A stretch of 64,000 nucleotides of DNA from contig NC_034414.1 in NCBI RefSeq assembly GCF_002078875.1, positions 32,364,020 to 32,428,019 of the forward strand. The letters run 5' to 3'. This stretch comes from Numida meleagris. Taxonomy: Eukaryota; Chordata; Aves; Galliformes; Numididae. The notes under the pieces were generated by a model, which was given only the letters and a program-made list of their open reading frames with translations, did no database searches and was not told where the DNA came from. This document shows positions 1 to 11,720 of this stretch, in pieces. How positions within the stretch are numbered: position 1 is the first letter of the stretch; the number at the start of each line of letters is the position of its first letter. The position numbers and the translations under genes are program-made.

Positions 1-740
1 CCAAGTTCACACAGGAAAACAATGCAAGGGCAGCAGCTGTTCTCCTGGGTCTCACGTGTGCACTTGGACAGCTGAACCCAGCTTCCGGCGCACTAAGCCC
101 AAGCAGGACTCAGAGACACATTAATTTGGCCAAGGGGTAAGGGAACCCCTGCATTCTTTCCTTGTTTTGTTTTTATTTTTGAGAGGCCAGTTGCAGTTTT
201 CGTGTGGGGCAAGTTTATTTAAACTTAATAATTGGTATCCTCATGTTTTTCAGTGTTTCTTAAAGTATATAGGGAATGAATTCCACACAGAGCACGAAAC
301 CTGTATAACCACACAAAGAAGCAGTCACAGTAGTTTTTAGCAATGCATGTAATTCCTGTTAATAATTTATTGTTGGGCAATGTGTATCTTCATTTACTAT
401 AATTTATATGCACATAGTATATTTTTTACGGGTAAAAGAAAAAGCATGAATAGCATATGTGCAATGAAAAGGACATTTTTTCCCTTAGGAAAAATGTTGA
501 CTTTATCTGGACTTATAAAGGTACACTAAAAGGGACATTTAGAAACTTTTTTAGTTGAAAGGAAGATCCATTGTTTTGAATGACTTCACGATCATGCTAT
601 TTATGAAACTGAATTTGTTTTCCTGATTTTCTGAAAAAAAAAAGCTTCCTGTTTAAGTTAATTTTGTGTGTATGCAATATACTACTGTTCCACCAAAATA
701 GAATAAGGTAGTAATATTTTATCATACTGATTAGTGTCAG

Positions 741-757
741 TTATTATTATTATTATT
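741..757. repeat. (TTA)n microsatellite
   Basis: About five and a half tandem TTA units in an AT-rich setting. A short simple repeat that may vary in length between individuals. Confidence 0.8.
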
Positions 758-1025
758 TTATATATTCATTAAGGCAGTACTTCTCTTTTTCAGATGGTGT
801 CTCCATAACGATAAGACTATAGGCTCTCTAGGGAAAAAAAAAAATTAAGTTTTCTCAAATGTGGGATATGGGTTTGTATTACTTATGTGTGTCAAAGATT
901 TTCATAATTGTTCAGTCAGTTTACTTTGAAAAAATCACGTTCATTTTCTGCATTTGAAGAGAGACGTAAAACTTTTCTAAGAAATCTAGTAGAGCTCAGG
1001 ATTTCTAAGGAACTGAAAGTTCTGG

Positions 1026-1052
1026 TGAGATATAAGCCAAACTTATATCTCA
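1026..1052. repeat. Perfect 11-bp inverted repeat, 5-nt loop
   Basis: TGAGATATAAG at 1026-1036 is followed by the loop CCAAA and then its exact reverse complement at 1042-1052. The arms are too short for a microRNA precursor. No neighbouring transposon end explains it, and a chance AT-rich hairpin is possible. Confidence 0.75.
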
Positions 1053-2249
1053 TTAGCCATGTGTCTGCAACTTCAAACCAAACTGATTGTGTATCAGCAT
1101 AGGTATTTTTGTGTAATATATTGTGTGCTCTGCTTCATAGTGGGCTGAATTTAAGTAGTAGTTATTAGTACATCTTTTAACAGCAAAAGCAACAACAGTG
1201 GGAGATTATTGTTTTCTTATCTAATTTTGCCTGTTCTACAATGAGTTAAAAACAGTAGCTATTTTTCTTCCAGAAGCACACTGTATATCTCAGCAGAGGG
1301 AGAATCTAAGGGGCAAAGCTGATACACAGTCTCAAAGACATTTGTCTTGTTTTTGTTGTTCTATATACACAGACCTGTCATGAAGGAGATTTTAAAGAGG
1401 TGAAGAGGAGGGAGGAAAAATTATTAAAAAAACATTAAAGAAAGAACAGTTGATAATCAACATGTATATTTTAATTCCGCTTTCAGTGAATATAGAAATC
1501 TCTCTATTAAAGTTGTATTTATTGTAGCTGGAAGGGGAACAAATAGAATAACTATTCTGAAGAATTGTACAAGAAAAGCTTTTAGAAATTTTAAATACTG
1601 ACAAGAGAGTAGAAACTATAAACCACACTATCCTTTTTTCTCTCCCAAATGGGCTGGAGAAGAATAGAAGATAACTTGTAAAATCAGCATTTCCATTTCC
1701 AGATGGAATTTACTTTGTGGAAAAGAGAAGCAACACTAAAGTTTAGCACTAGTCACTGTAGTTAAGAGCCTGATCTTGCAGTTGCTATAAGAAAAAATAG
1801 TGTTTTAGACAGCTGGAAAAAGAAGCACTAATTAAGACTAGTTAGTGTTCGGTTGGCAGCCTGAGATACAGATCACTTTTTATGAGGTCTTTCCATTCAT
1901 GTTTGTATGATATGTTATAAAAAAAATGTTGGAAATCGCTGGTAGTCATGTATAATCCTTTTGCCACCCCACAGCAACAATACATAGTGACATGCATTGC
2001 TACTGCAACTGGACTCAGTTGCAAGCTATTAATAAGCTGAATATAGTTAGCATGCCTAGGTGTCAATGTCCTGTGCAATTTGTTTATAGGCAGATATTTT
2101 GCATATGTGAAGAGAAGAAGATACATTTCCTACTGAAGAATGCCATTAATATACCAAATAGAGAGGATGGAGTTTTGTATTCCATAGAGTTGTTTCCTAT
2201 TCATCTGAGCCTAGGATATTCCTACAGAAACAAGAAGACATTTACGTCT

Positions 2250-2790
2250 TTTCTGCACTCATGAGGCCACATCTAGAGTACTGTGTCCAGTTCAGGATTC
2301 CCCAGTACAAAAAAAAAAAACCAGGAAACTACTGGAGAGAGTCCAGTGGAGGGCCACAAAGATTATGAGGGGCCTGGAGCATCTCTCTTATGAAGAAAGG
2401 CTGAGAGACTTGGGACTGTTCAGCCTGGAGAAAAGAAAACTGAGAGGGGATCTTATCTTTAAATATCTAATGGACAGGATTCAAGAAAATGGGGCCAGGC
2501 TCTTTTTTGTGGTGCCCAATGACGGGACAAGGGGGTAATGGGCACAGACAAGAACATAGGAAGCTCCATACAAACATGGGGAAAAACTTCTTCACTTTGA
2601 GGATGACAGAGCACTGGAACAGGTTGCCTGGAGAGGTTGTGAAGTCTCCTTCTCTGGAGATAGTCAGAACCTTCCTGGACGCTTCCTTGTGTAATCTACT
2701 GTAGGGAACCTGCTTTAGCAGGGGAGTTGGACTAGATGATCTCCAGAGGCCTGTTCCAACCCCTACAATCTGTGATTCTGTAATTCTGTG
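2250..2790 (+). mobile_element. CR1 LINE, 5'-truncated 3' end
   Basis: CR1 is the dominant LINE of bird genomes; its ORF2 encodes an endonuclease and reverse transcriptase. This copy keeps only the last ~540 bp. The 3' part of ORF2 is readable on the + strand at about 2489-2704, including the CR1 C-terminal signature EHWNRLPGEVVKSPSLEI. It is followed by the short 3' UTR block GGACTAGATGATCTCCAGAG and terminal octamer repeats (TGTGATTCTGTAATTCTGTG) at 2771-2790. A run of A near 2309 interrupts the reading upstream. The 5' boundary near 2250 is where similarity to CR1 stops and is approximate; 5' truncation is usual for CR1. There is no poly(A) tail, as expected of the family. The copy is dead. 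The octamers and 3' block place it in CR1 firmly, but the subfamily is not resolved. Confidence 0.95.
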
Positions 2791-3154
2791 TTCCATATGG
2801 AAGAGAAAGAGCCTTACTCCATTTAAGAAAGTGAACAGGCTTCTCTTAGTTATGCAGGGAACAGAGAAATTAAACTTAAGATGGAGACCTAAGAGGTGTC
2901 GTAGGAGTTAACCATCTGCACCAAAAGAGGAAGACAGTGGTAATTATAAGACTTGGAGCCCTCCTTTTATCAGGAGGTAAAAGGAAAGGGCAGTGAATGA
3001 GGAAAACAAATCCTATTGATATGGGTCTGATATGGGAACCTCCAGGAGGTTCCTGGATTTAACTGACTATAGCTTCCTTCTTGCAGTGACAAAGGATCAA
3101 TGGGGAGAGGAACTCTCACCAACATGGAAGGTCTTGTGGCATATCTGAAGTCCA
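2791..3154. other. Spacer between two CR1 pieces, possibly degraded CR1
   Basis: No gene. The bases just before 3155 are purine-rich and could be a badly decayed extension of the CR1 internal fragment that follows, but I cannot align them with confidence. Confidence 0.4.
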
Positions 3155-3290
3155 AGGGTAGCCTTGGCTGAAGAGACTGTGAAGTGGGGGTTAAGATCCA
3201 TAGGGCAGCCAGAGCAAGCTCGCTACCTGTGATGTCAGGAGAGCAGACTTTGGCCTCTTCAGGGATCTGCTTGGTAAAGTACTATTGGAA
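3155..3290 (+). mobile_element. CR1 LINE internal fragment
   Basis: This stretch resembles the internal CR1 segment that begins GGGTAGCCTTGGCTG. It continues through a block equivalent to 'gaagtgg...ttcaagatcct' to the well-conserved GCAGACTTTGGCCTCTTCAG and GATCTGCTTGGTA. It comes from upstream of the part retained at 2250-2790, yet lies downstream of that copy's 3' terminus in the same orientation. The two are therefore separate insertions, or one was rearranged. Several small deletions break any reading frame. Both ends are approximate because similarity fades on each side. The identification rests on familiarity with avian CR1 sequence, not on a database search. Confidence 0.8.
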
Positions 3291-3713
3291 GGTTAACAGA
3301 AGAAATGCTAATTTGAACGTGTTTTACATGGAGATTTGGCATCATAGGAATTGCAAAAGTTGAATCTGTCTTCTAGAAACTGTGACAAACTCTTTGGTTT
3401 ACAGTAACGTTGAGATTTTTCTCATGAAAATTTTGAAGCTACTTGCTGTTATATTAAATATCAATCATAGTTATAACTTCAATTGTTAAACACCTTTAGG
3501 AGTAGAATAACTTTAAAAAAGATTTTTTTTCTTTTTTTCTGTGGAAGAAATAAGATCCCTTGCAAAGGGACAACTACAAGTGCTCATTAAGTGGATTAGT
3601 GGTAGAACTTCTCAGAATTTACATAGTGTAAGACTGATAATTTAGTAGCAGAAAGTATTCTCCAAGAGATTGCTTCACCAAGAAAATAATCAATTGCAGC
3701 CATTCTAATATCA

Positions 3714-3731
3714 CACAACAACAACAACAAA
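3714..3731. repeat. (CAA)n microsatellite
   Basis: About five CAA units run into a short A tract. A simple repeat with no associated transposon recognised. Confidence 0.8.
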
Positions 3732-6700
3732 AAAAGAGGAAACATAAAAGAAGGAATATATTATAAACTGACTTAGTTGTAGGAGAATAATTTCCTTGAT
3801 AGAAAAGCATATGCAACACAAGCTTCTCTCATTGCCTATTTGCTGAAGGACCAAAGTTATTAAGAACAATGTGCAGAATAGCCCAGAACTGCCTACCCCA
3901 AAGGGCAGAGCACTCTTTTCTGCATCATTCTCTGCTGACAGGGATGAACCTGATTGCATACTTGGATTTTGCTGTATTATCTTAGATAAAATAAAGAAGG
4001 AATAATTTTTGCCCTTGGAAAGACAAACATATTGTTTGAATAGAAAGCATGAACTTCGAGTAAGTCAGCATACAAAGTATAGCAAAAGTACACTTTACCA
4101 TTGTTGAGAGTATGCATTAAGTTTGTTCCACAATCAGGAACAATACATCCAGAGTCGGAAGCAAGCAAAATATCAGTCTTCTAGAGAACCCGTTGTGCTT
4201 TTTCTCCAGCACGTTCATCAGCTTGGGGGATTTTACACGGCTGTCATTAAATGATATTGACATGTTAAGATGTGGTGTAATTTTCGCATTTACGTTGTGA
4301 ATATTCAGTGAAGTAAATGCAGTCAGTTTCACACAATAGTATTATATGTCACCTCACATACAATTAACATTTCATTTTGTCCACTTCAAAAGAAAACACT
4401 TGCCTGGTGTAACCAAAATAAATGTAGCCAAGTAAATATCACAAAGACGTTTTCTTTGCTGAGAACACTCTCATACTTCTGTTATCAAGTCTCTTCTTAA
4501 AGATTTGCCAAAAATAAACTTTCCTATGATTATATCCTTTTTTGTTAGTTCTTAGTGTGAAAGCAAGAAGTCATTATCAATCTATCAGACCATAAAGAAC
4601 TTTTCAATAGATCCTATCCTTTTCCGCTGGAAGCTCATTATGCTCATAAATCACTTGAGTAAATAATTGCCAAGGAATCTGATTCCAGGTTTCCATTCCT
4701 CCTTTGGACATTTGACTCCTGCTGTAGCAGCTACAAAGGAATTGACTGACTGATGGAGGAGAAAGAGGCTTCAGAACGAATGCATAGAACGTGGATGTAA
4801 ATACCACCCTCACCAAGGAAATCATATGGGAAGAAGATTGTCTACTTTTTGCTAATATACATAGGTAGATTATCCTTAAATACAACAAATATACTTGGAA
4901 TTTCATAGAAGTTCTTCATTGTGATTCTTTAATTTTACTTACATATCACTTTATTGTGGATATTTGAAGACTGTATTGCTTTTTTTTCTTTCTGTATTTT
5001 TCCTTTTTTTTTTTTTTTAAGGGGAATTCAGCAAAATCATGAAGGAATTCTAATATTAAACTAGTTTCTGATATTTCTTCTTGAACTTAGATCCACCTAA
5101 CACCTACAGATTTGAGTTAGTAGAATCAAATGATTGTATTTGTGCATATGAAGTATAATATCAGCAACCTAAGCACTGTTTAAGTTGATCTGCATTTATC
5201 AAAATATATATTATTTTATGCTACTATACCATAACAAATGATGAGGAAAGAGATTCCTGATTTTATGCAACTCCTTTCTCTTCTAGCAGTGCACAGTACT
5301 GAGCAATGTACTTTTTTGTAAGTACTCCCATTCTATCGAACAAAATTTTCTTCCTGATTTTTATAGCTGAGAGAAATACAGGTATGGAAAAAAAATATTG
5401 ACATCTCCCAGCGTCACTACCCATTGTATTTTTCCATGTCTGTACCAAACAATCTCCTTGTTCTTCCTGAAAGATGGAGTCTGTCAGTCTATATTATGTT
5501 GTAGGGCAACTAGACTACACGCCAGGTCTTTTACATCACTTCTTAAAACAAATCCTTATTAGCATTCTGATGCTGAGTGCTTGTCATGAGAAGTCATTAC
5601 ATGTAGCCAAGCAACTGCATGTAGGTATCTCTCAGTCTGTGTACTGAGTGCCTGGGTAGAACTATCCATATACCAAATTTATGCAACTAAACCATGAATC
5701 AATATTATTTTTCATGCATCATCAAGAAAGCTCTCATAGGCTAACACAGCCCATAGATTCAGACAAATTAAGGGATAAGTTCCCTGATGAACTGGAATCA
5801 AGGTGGATTTCTAGAATTCTGGCAAGACATTATTTTTCTCATGACTGAGGTAGATATTTTTCTCACTGAAAATGGGAGATACAGATATTGTGGAGGTGAT
5901 AGATTGGCTAAATTGTTGTCACAAGTTTGTAGAGAGAGAAAAATTTATTAAACTGTTTTTCAGAAAGAAATCTTGTGCTTTAGCATAATTGCTGATAGTT
6001 AAGAAAATAACATTCCATGGTAGTTATGAACACTATTTAAAGTGGGATCAAATTTTCTGGAATTCTATTTACAATGAATTTGTCTGTTGGACTCACTTGT
6101 GAGGGAGGCCCCATTTGAGGGAGAAAGCACACCATAGAACAAAAGGGATCAATTTTTTTCATTCTACTGTTTGAATTTTATCCTTTATTCTTTCATCTGT
6201 TTTCATCTTATGGTAGCGATTATAAGTGCTAATGAGACATTTGATCTTGCTTCAGGCAGTCATTTTCTGGTTAACACATCAGGGGTATAAAACATCTATT
6301 TTGGTGTTATAAGAAAGTAATGGGCTGGAGTCACATATTCTCGTCCCATACCTACCCAGTCATGACAATTCTTTTCTGTTACCTGAAATACTTATTACAC
6401 TATTTTCTTTTCTGTCTGCACCTCTTACATGAACTCCTTGTCACTAATTTATGTCAGGAAAAGATATAATTCTTACAGGTGTTTCCAATTTGGAAGCCAG
6501 TCAGAACTATTTGAAATATTTTTTTTCCTTTGGGGAGCTAATTCTAGTCAAGTTGAGAATTACAGATGTGTTGTTTAGTTCAAGAAACAAGTGGTGACTG
6601 ATGAGCAGAAGTAGTGCTTGAACCTGGGACCCAAGAAGTAGAGTTTAATAAATTGGGGTATCAGTCTACAGAGAACAGTACCATTTGAAAACATGATTTC

Positions 6701-9014
6701 TTTCATGTTGACTTAATTTTTCAGAAACCGTAACCAAACCTGGCAGTTCTGAGCCATTCATTTCATCAGTCTTATTTATCAGCAGAAAGTCAGAGAATGC
6801 TTTTGGGCCTGTATTCCTCTAGCATTGACAATTATATATATAGACAGCACTGCTGATATTATGTAATGTACCCAGTGGAACTGGGAAAACAGTTTTGATT
6901 TAAAGGAAGCATCCTTGCATAGACTTAAAGCATTTCCAAAAGATTTGATTAATTAGCATGAATTTTGCTCTTGAGGAAATATCCCTTGTTAATCACTACT
7001 GCTTTTTCATTATAACATGATCACTTGTATATTGAACTCTTCTAATGTCTACTTTTCACAAATTAAATTTGGTGCCAATTAGCTATTTACAGGAGGTAGA
7101 CTTGTGAGATCTCTTCTAGAAATGAACACAGGAGAACAGAGAGCCTGATTTTTCTATAATCCCGTTGTTTTAAAGAACACTTGTGCTCTGGGACTGATTG
7201 CAAATGCTGCTAAATATCTTTCTGCATATGTATAAAAAAAAAAAAGACCAAATACTTCTTGGCAATAACTTATTTGGAAGCATCTCCTCCAAACAATGTT
7301 TTTTACAAAAATATAATTTTAATCTTGTGACTGAACATTTTTGTTTAACAAGATAAGTGAAATACTTAAAATTACATCTCTGAAGAGATGAATTTCAGTG
7401 AAAAAATATTTTGAAAATATTCCAATCTTTTTGTCTTCAAATATCTCTAAAGCTTATGAATATTTCGTTAAATATTTATATTCCTGAAATATACTATTCC
7501 TGAAACTTAAATACAAAGCAAATCAAAACTTGCTAAGAAAATAACATGATAATATATAGAAATGTTTTTCTTCAGATTATCCAACAGAACCGTAAAAAAC
7601 TGAGTACTAGAATCTACAGTCGTGGTATACTTTATTCCTATTATTCTTAATTATACATTTAGGTAGTCCAACACAAATCAGTAAAGACACCCATATATAT
7701 AATTGTAACTCTGGTAAAAGATGTCTATACTGTAAACAGTTATTCATTTAGGTAACAATTAGGTTAATTGATTTTACTCACAGTATGACTCTAAACCACA
7801 GATATTGTGGAATTTTTTTCAGAATCGGGAATGCACATTAACAAAATATAAGTTTTTTTAAAGTGTTTGTTTCTTTTTAATATTTTAGACTTTATTAAAG
7901 CTACTTGGAACTGTGTTAGGGAAAAGAAGACTTTTTGAAATGGACAAATTTCTGACAAGTACTGTCATGTTATAATATTGGTTCTTGACATAGCACTTTT
8001 TTCCTCCTTCAAAATACGACTTCACATATCAGTAGTCCTCAAATTCACAGGCACATGTCAGCTTCACCAGCTGCTCATTAATTTATGTATTTTAAAGAAG
8101 GCAGAGAAACATGGAAAGCTTGTTTCTTATCAAGTGAGTCAAGTGTGCGTATGAACTTAATGAGGAAACATAATGGGTCAACAGGACAAAACTCCCGCAC
8201 TCAATTCCTTTCTGTTTGATAAGCTCCATCACCAAAGTTTGATCCTAGGAATGTGCACATTTCTATCACAGTGTTCCTTATTTTAAAACAGTTGTGATTC
8301 ATTGTATGGAGGTGGGGAGAACTGAGAAGTTTGAGTACATTAGCTATTTTAAAGGAGGAAAAAAATATCTTTCTTTTTTTCACTTTTCTGGTAGAAATTT
8401 AGCAGACAGAATATTTAAGCAGGATGTTTAATCTTATATCAGATTTGATCCTGCCACCAGTTACTTTCTACTTCTGCAGGCAGCTTACTCTGTCACTTAG
8501 TATTAGATGTATTACCCACAGAGCAGTAATTACATTTGACACATAATTATTATGGTTTTGATGACAAGAAGGCCTTTTCTTTTCCTGCTTTCATAACATA
8601 TATTCCTGATAGTGCTGGCTTGCTGAATACAGTTAGTTTAAAAGCACTAGGATTTAAATTGAACCCTGGGACAAAGAACAAAATGAAAAGAAAAGAAAGG
8701 GTGAGCACATTTGAAAATTCCACAGATGATCTCACACAAGTAGAAAGGAAAGCACAGGAAAGAAAGCCTTTAAGTGTTGTTAATGCGAAAGGAGAAAGAG
8801 CTGCCTCACTGCAGCCATGCCAGATCCCCAACAGGAAAGGAGTGCTTTTAAAGTTAATAAACTGAAGGAGGTTTGGAAAAAACGGAGGCTCCTGGCAAGG
8901 CCACATAAACTACACAAATGAGTTTCTAATCTTGCCACATGGGCATTTTTCCAGCTCTGCACTCTGAGTCACCCCCAGCTGCAGGCCTGGATGAGCAGTT
9001 TAACAATCCTTCAC

Positions 9015-9031
9015 TTTTTTTTTTTTTTTTT
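9015..9031. repeat. 17-base poly(T) tract
   Basis: Uninterrupted T-run immediately upstream of TAATGATCAG. It doubles as a strong polypyrimidine tract if the CAG ending at 9040 is used as a + strand splice acceptor. Confidence 0.85.
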
Positions 9032-11129
9032 AATGATCAGAATTGTAGTATCATGTTTCTGGAGCCTGGGGGTTGTGTGGTATTCAAGCAAGGTGAGTGC
9101 TTGGAATTCCTCCAACCATATCTGCAGCTGCCTCCCTGCAATGGTTAGAAACCTAAAGCTGCAATGTTTGGGCTATTTCCTTCAAGATACCTTGTCTTCT
9201 CTTGATTTCTTATAGTGTACATGAGAAGTACAGTTGGGAGTGTGGTAAATACACCTCTATCTCTTTAAAAAGATGGTTACAAGGGATGCATGGAGCAATG
9301 CTAATGTTGGAAATCCTTCAGCTGAGCAGTTCTGAAGGAAACCTGAGGGGAAATGAATGACCTGGCTTCCTTCTCTGATCTGTGAGCTGAACATCAGTGT
9401 CAAGGAAGCTGAACTTGATGTACAGGGGAGCCATCCTTTTGATGTGTGCTCTTCAATCAGTGCTGAAACAATGATAATCAAGTTAACATACTATAAAGCA
9501 GCTCTAATTTTAGCCTGGTTTGTTATTGTAAGCATTGGTAGGGAAGGATAAAGTGGGAGGTAGAGGCTGCTATGAATGACTAATGCTGTATTTCAGACTC
9601 ATAAGCCATTTTTAGTAATGCAGGATATAAAAATAAGCTTTCAGTAAAATTTTTCCTATTTGACTTCTGTTTCCTTTCTTCTGTTCCCTCTCCTAAAGAT
9701 GGATTTAACTAATTATTCTTTTAGCTGGATGTTGATAGACAGGTATTTATTATTAGTACTGTAAGCCCCTAATTTTTTTTCCACAGTGAGTCCACAAACA
9801 TATACATTATACTACGATTCTCTGGGGCTGTCAGAGTTACAGACCAGCACGAGGCATAGCAGTATGATAAAGTTTTCAGGCCCTGTTTAGTTAAGACTGA
9901 AAATCTGGGACCCAGCCAATCTATACCACTCAGGGCTCTTTTCATAGTCCAAAATGATTTGGCTTAAACATTTCCAACTGTGATGAGGTCCCATTTCAGT
10001 GATTATACAGTCATTCACTTTTCCACATCAACATCAAAGTCATTAACAACAGAGTATTATTGCACTGGCTGGAATTCAGTTAGGGACTAGAGGGAAGTTG
10101 CTCTTTATTAAGATAAATCATTGCCTTGGTAATGTCACCCATGAAATAATCAATTTACTGTGTTGGTTAATTTCCTCCCTCTTTGATCTGTGAATTAAAC
10201 TCAACAGATCATTGTTTCATACAACTGCTGTGCAAAGGATGCCTTAAAAGAAACGTGCCACAATTTCTGATGGTAAAAGTCTAATAAGTATGTAAAACAA
10301 GATGACTGGAAGTGACCTGGGAACTTAGTTTTTTTTTCCCATTCTTCATTTCAGCAGTTTCCATTGAAAGCTTCAGGGGAAAATGAACCATCAGCACCTA
10401 TTTGGGTGAACCTCCCTTAAAATTCCTGAAGAATTAAGGACAGGAAAGAGAAAAGCTAGCAGAATTAACTCTGAAGCTTTCAGACGAGTTAGGTTTGTTC
10501 CAGAGCCAATGAAAATGTTTTCATCTGGGTGTATGGAAATGTATTGATAACTTTTATGAGATGTACGTACTTGGATGCATAGTCTGAGGAATTTTCTAGA
10601 AAAATTCTACTCTCACACCAAGCCAAATATTCTGATCAAAATAAATCTAAATAATACAATGCATTGGTATTGTTTCCTATTCCAGTCTTCTTTTGCACTG
10701 TACTATGTATTCTGAAACTGAAATATACATAAACAAGTGAACAAGTTAGGGAGAATATTGCATCCTTACCTACTCCTACACACTTGTGCTAAGAAGGGTA
10801 CTGCAAATGACAAGTAACTATTTCAGTTAGACTTTAAGTTAAACTCTATTGAGTATTATAGTTCTAATTGTGGAACCAAGATACACAGCTTGCAAGTTTT
10901 TATGTCTCTAAGGTTCTAGAACATAAATTAGTGAGTACAAATGCTAATATTTTTTTGGGAGAAAAGGTCTATTAAAATATTGCTATAATAATTGAGCTAG
11001 AATTCCTGATGGAACTAAAAATAAATCAATACCTATTTTTAATCTTCTTTTTGTACCTGTAAAACATTTTCACTCATCCTTAGTTCATAGATATAGTTTG
11101 TAGTAATGGACTACTAGACTACTGAGTTA

Positions 11130-11680
11130 TGCAGGTTGCTCCAAAAGTAATGCCTCCTATTTATTTCCATAAAACAGATACAAAGAACCCAATAACACCA
11201 TTTGATAGAGCAAATTCTCAGCTACAAAACATTAATTTTTGACATAATCGCCACCACTAGCTATACATTTTTTTTTGCCAACAATGAACAAGAGCCTGCA
11301 TGCTGTGCTCATAAAAACCTGTACCACTGGAGGTGACCCTCTGCTTCACAACTGCTACAAAGGTGTCATTTTTTTAATTAAAACATTGCCCATGCAGTCC
11401 AACTTTCACTGTGCTAACATCCACTGTTTGGTCTCCAAAAACATGCAACAAGTGTCAATGAATGTCCATGGGTGCCATTTTTTTCTGCATGGAGGAATTC
11501 AGTTCCACACCTTTGCTTCGTACGCGCTTCCATGTCTGACACCATTTTGTCAGAATGCCCCTCTTCTGCCGTCTGTCACACAGCAACAAAATATAATGAA
11601 ATATTGGTGGGAACGTTCAGTCTCTACTGCCATACCACCAACATCTGCCTCTGACATCATGGGCCAATGTAATAAAATAA
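11130..11680 (-). mobile_element. Mariner (Galluhop-type), internally deleted, minus strand
   Basis: Begins with the Galluhop-like terminal sequence TGCAGGTTGCTCCAAAAG after a TA dinucleotide at 11128-11129, the target mariners duplicate. Read on the minus strand, the part nearest this end encodes the transposase C-terminus ending near 'SGGDYVKN'. The part near 11480-11670 matches the 5' region of the larger copy at 44891-45917 in reverse complement: the segment matching the GGCAGATGTTGGTGGTAT block, the Galluhop N-terminal block and the start region are all present. The catalytic centre between them is missing, so this is a non-autonomous deletion derivative. The other terminal repeat is not recognisable beyond about 11680, where a local 24-bp duplication begins. 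The 139-codon + strand frame at 11275-11694 is antisense to this element and not a gene. Confidence 0.9.
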
Positions 11681-11720
11681 TTCTTATAGTTTAATATAAA
11701 AATATTCTTATAGTTTAAGA
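11679..11720. repeat. Imperfect 24-bp tandem duplication
   Basis: ATTCTTATAGTTTA occurs twice, about 24 bp apart, exactly where the expected mariner terminal repeat is missing. It may be a replication-slippage scar that erased the mariner end. Confidence 0.7.

Larger units (their letters stand above)
1..2249. other. Unique non-coding sequence, left edge
   Basis: No recognisable gene or repeat family. The first 130 bases are richer in G+C than what follows, contain a CACGTG E-box at 53-58, and are open in frame 2 from the window edge to a TAA at 122-124 (see findings). The rest is AT-rich, with a TTA microsatellite near 741-757 and a perfect 11-bp hairpin at 1026-1052. A 64-codon frame at 908-1102 has no recognisable motif and is judged random. 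Confidence 0.6.
3291..11129. other. Unique AT-rich non-coding sequence
   Basis: No recognisable gene or transposon in almost 8 kb. It holds a CAA microsatellite at 3715-3731, T-runs at 5004-5018 and 9015-9031, and an acceptor/donor pair bounding 52 bases at 9041-9092. A 109-codon frame at 8536-8865 has no motif I recognise. The stretch 10060-10200 has alternating AT-rich homeodomain-like words and might be a conserved non-coding element, but that cannot be judged without an alignment. Confidence 0.55.

Noticed and set aside
8536..8865. 109-codon frame as a host exon
   Set aside because: No recognisable motif and no convincing splice sites at its limits; overlapping frames on the other strand are of similar length.
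11275..11694. 139-codon plus-strand frame
   Set aside because: It is antisense to the deleted mariner at 11130-11680.
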